Source: Pseudomonadota bacterium
Lineage (GTDB): Bacteria > Pseudomonadota > Alphaproteobacteria > Caulobacterales > Caulobacteraceae
NCBI GenBank assembly: GCA_023433655.1
Contig: JAEYUE010000104.1
Span: 1 to 6,235 of the forward strand
Direction: 5' to 3'
Length of the DNA: 6,235 nucleotides
Shown here: positions 5,101-6,235 of the stretch, piece after piece
Layout: each line of letters opens with the position of its first letter
How positions within the stretch are numbered: position 1 is the first letter of the stretch
Notes under the pieces: generated by a model
Databases searched by the model: none
What the model saw: the letters and a program-made list of their open reading frames with translations, nothing else
Told to the model about the DNA's origin: nothing
Program-made: the position numbers and the translations under genes

Positions 5101-6176
5101 CAGGACAGTCCGCTGGCGGGGTTGGGGGCGGCGAAGGCCGAAAAGCCGTAGTGGGCCAGCCACCGGGTGTCGGCCTCGAACATCGGACGCAGGTCGGGAA
5201 TGCCGTACTTCAGCATGGCCAGGCGATCGACGCCCATGCCGAAGGCGAAGCCCTGGTATTCGTCGGGGTCGACGCCACAGTTGCGCAGCACGTTGGGGTG
5301 GACCATGCCGCAGCCGAGGATCTCCATCCAGCTGTCGCCGGTGTTCAGCTTCAGCTCGCCGCCCGAGCGGTCGCAGCGGATGTCCATCTCGGCCGAGGGC
5401 TCGGTGAACGGGAAGTGGTGCGGCCGGAACCGGGCGTCGACATCGTCGACCTCGAAGAAGCGGGCCACGAAGGTTTCCAGCGTCCACTTCAGGTGGCCCA
5501 TGTGGATGTCGCGGTCGATCACCAGGCCCTCGACCTGGTGGAACATCGGCGTGTGGGTGGCGTCGGAGTCCTTCCGGAAGGTCCGGCCCGGGGCGATGAT
5601 CCGGATCGGCGGCTTCTGGTTCTGCATGGTCCGCACCTGCACCGGGCTGGTGTGGGTGCGCAGCACCTTGCGCTCGCCCGTCTCCGGGTCGGGCCTGAGG
5701 AAGAAGGTGTCGTGGGTCTCGCGCGCCGGATGCCGGGGCGGGAAGTTCAGGGCGGTGAAGTTGTGGAAGTCGTCCTCGATGTCCGGCCCTTCCGCCACGG
5801 CGAAGCCCATGTCGGCGAAGATGGCGATCATCTCGTCCATGACCTGCATGGTCGGATGGACGCCGCCCTTGCGCCGGGGACGGGACGGCAGGGTCAGGTC
5901 GACGAGCTCGGCCCTGAGCCGGGCGTCCAGTTCGGCGGCCTCCAGCTCGGCCTTGCGGGCGGTCAGGGCCGCCGACACCCGGTCGCGCAGGCCGTTGATC
6001 ATCGGCCCCTTCTCGCGGCGTTCGTCGGGGCTCATCGCGCCCATGCCCTTGAGCAGGCCGGAGATGGAGCCCTGCTTGCCGAGGGCCGCGACGCGCAGCT
6101 CCTCGACGGCAGCCGCGGTCTCCGCGCCGCCGATGGCGTTGATCAGGTCGAGTTCGAGCTGGTTGAGGTCGGTCAT
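5100..6176 (-). CDS. pheS: Phenylalanine--tRNA ligase alpha subunit, 358 aa
   Basis: PheS is the catalytic alpha subunit of the class II synthetase: it activates phenylalanine with ATP and esterifies tRNA-Phe. Length is normal. Residues 1-90 form the N-terminal helical coiled-coil arm that contacts tRNA. Catalytic core: motif 1 around GGVHPTMQVMDEM (104-116); motif 2 around IRIIAPGRTFRKDSDATHTP (191-210) and FHQVEGL (212-218); phenylalanine pocket FPFTEPSAE (255-263); motif 3 GFAFGMGVDRLAMLKYGI (309-326) with the ATP-binding Arg318. Ala311 in GFAFG corresponds to the pocket residue known as Ala294 in E. coli PheS (family knowledge). The ATG at 6176 is supported by the typical MTDL start and an in-frame stop 12 nt upstream; the Shine-Dalgarno is weak. 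First gene of the operon within this window. The rpmI-rplT genes often found upstream of pheS are not visible in the 59 bases available. Confidence 0.98.
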   Translation of the reverse strand: MTDLNQLELDLINAIGGAETAAAVEELRVAALGKQGSISGLLKGMGAMSPDERREKGPMINGLRDRVSAALTARKAELEAAELDARLRAELVDLTLPSRPRRKGGVHPTMQVMDEMIAIFADMGFAVAEGPDIEDDFHNFTALNFPPRHPARETHDTFFLRPDPETGERKVLRTHTSPVQVRTMQNQKPPIRIIAPGRTFRKDSDATHTPMFHQVEGLVIDRDIHMGHLKWTLETFVARFFEVDDVDARFRPHHFPFTEPSAEMDIRCDRSGGELKLNTGDSWMEILGCGMVHPNVLRNCGVDPDEYQGFAFGMGVDRLAMLKYGIPDLRPMFEADTRWLAHYGFSAFAAPNPASGLS

Positions 6177-6235
6177 CGCCGCAGTCGTCTAGCGGTCCGC
6201 AGGGCTTTCGTCACCCCGCCCGCGCGTCTGCGGCC
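6177..6235 (-). other. pheS upstream edge with repeated CCGCAG/CTGCGG pairing segments
   Basis: Only 59 bases are available. On the plus strand CCGCAG occurs at 6179-6184 and 6197-6202, and its complement CTGCGG at 6228-6233, so a minus-strand transcript could form two mutually exclusive stems, one reaching next to the pheS start. One minus-strand frame is open from the window edge to a TGA overlapping the pheS ATG (ATGA), reading Arg-rich (about 20 codons, ending ARRLRR); it could be the tail of an upstream gene or chance. The cut edge prevents a decision. Confidence 0.25.

Noticed and set aside
4702..5487. 261-aa version of protein A with an N-terminal extension into pheS
   Set aside because: The extra 129 residues are Arg/Pro-rich out-of-frame pheS sequence; the ATG at 5100 in the TGATG junction and the paralogy with protein B fix the start.
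5167..6192. 341-codon plus-strand frame opposite pheS
   Set aside because: The product is Ser/Arg-rich with no domain; pheS on the other strand has all class II motifs.
1..6235. CRISPR array, tRNA or rRNA genes, transposase
   Set aside because: No regularly spaced repeats, no cloverleaf or rRNA core sequence, and no DDE or recombinase protein motifs were seen on either strand.

Overview
The window comes from a high-GC bacterium. The protein style (a 358-aa PheS, an 807-aa PheT, third codon positions almost all G or C, a GEVVVTG-type motif) suggests an alphaproteobacterium, probably Caulobacterales (Caulobacter, Brevundimonas or Phenylobacterium). This placement is inference from sequence character, not from a database search.

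Right two thirds (1827-6176, minus strand): a tightly packed phenylalanyl-tRNA synthetase operon in the order pheS, small gene A, small gene B, pheT. PheS and PheT together form the alpha2beta2 enzyme that charges tRNA-Phe. The junctions are TGATG (pheS/A), a 26-nt gap (A/B) and GTGA (B/pheT), so the four genes are almost certainly co-transcribed and translationally coupled. A and B (132 and 142 aa) are diverged tandem paralogues of each other. Their repeated Phe-x-x-Cys rungs recall a short pentapeptide-repeat or beta-helix fold. Their presence inside an essential synthetase operon is the most unusual chromosomal feature here.

Left-centre (454-1754, plus strand): a two-gene cassette of visibly lower GC that converges on pheT. 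Gene 1 (280 aa) has an acidic N-terminus, a GEVVVTG motif, a Gly-rich linker and a C-terminal JAB/MPN (JAMM) metallopeptidase-like domain of the kind seen in polymorphic toxins (DUF4329-like). Gene 2 (152 aa) starts inside the stop codon of gene 1 and carries an N-terminal export signal. The arrangement resembles an effector or toxin plus a periplasmic partner, possibly an immunity protein. A 13-bp imperfect inverted repeat (12/13) lies on either side of the cassette.

Left edge (1-453, plus strand): the last 39 codons of an unidentified gene end at 122. A doubtful 49-codon ORF lies at 178-327. A cluster of short direct and inverted repeats built on ATCGGATG fills 328-423, just before the strong ribosome binding site of the cassette. 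No rRNA, tRNA, CRISPR array or recognisable transposase gene was seen.
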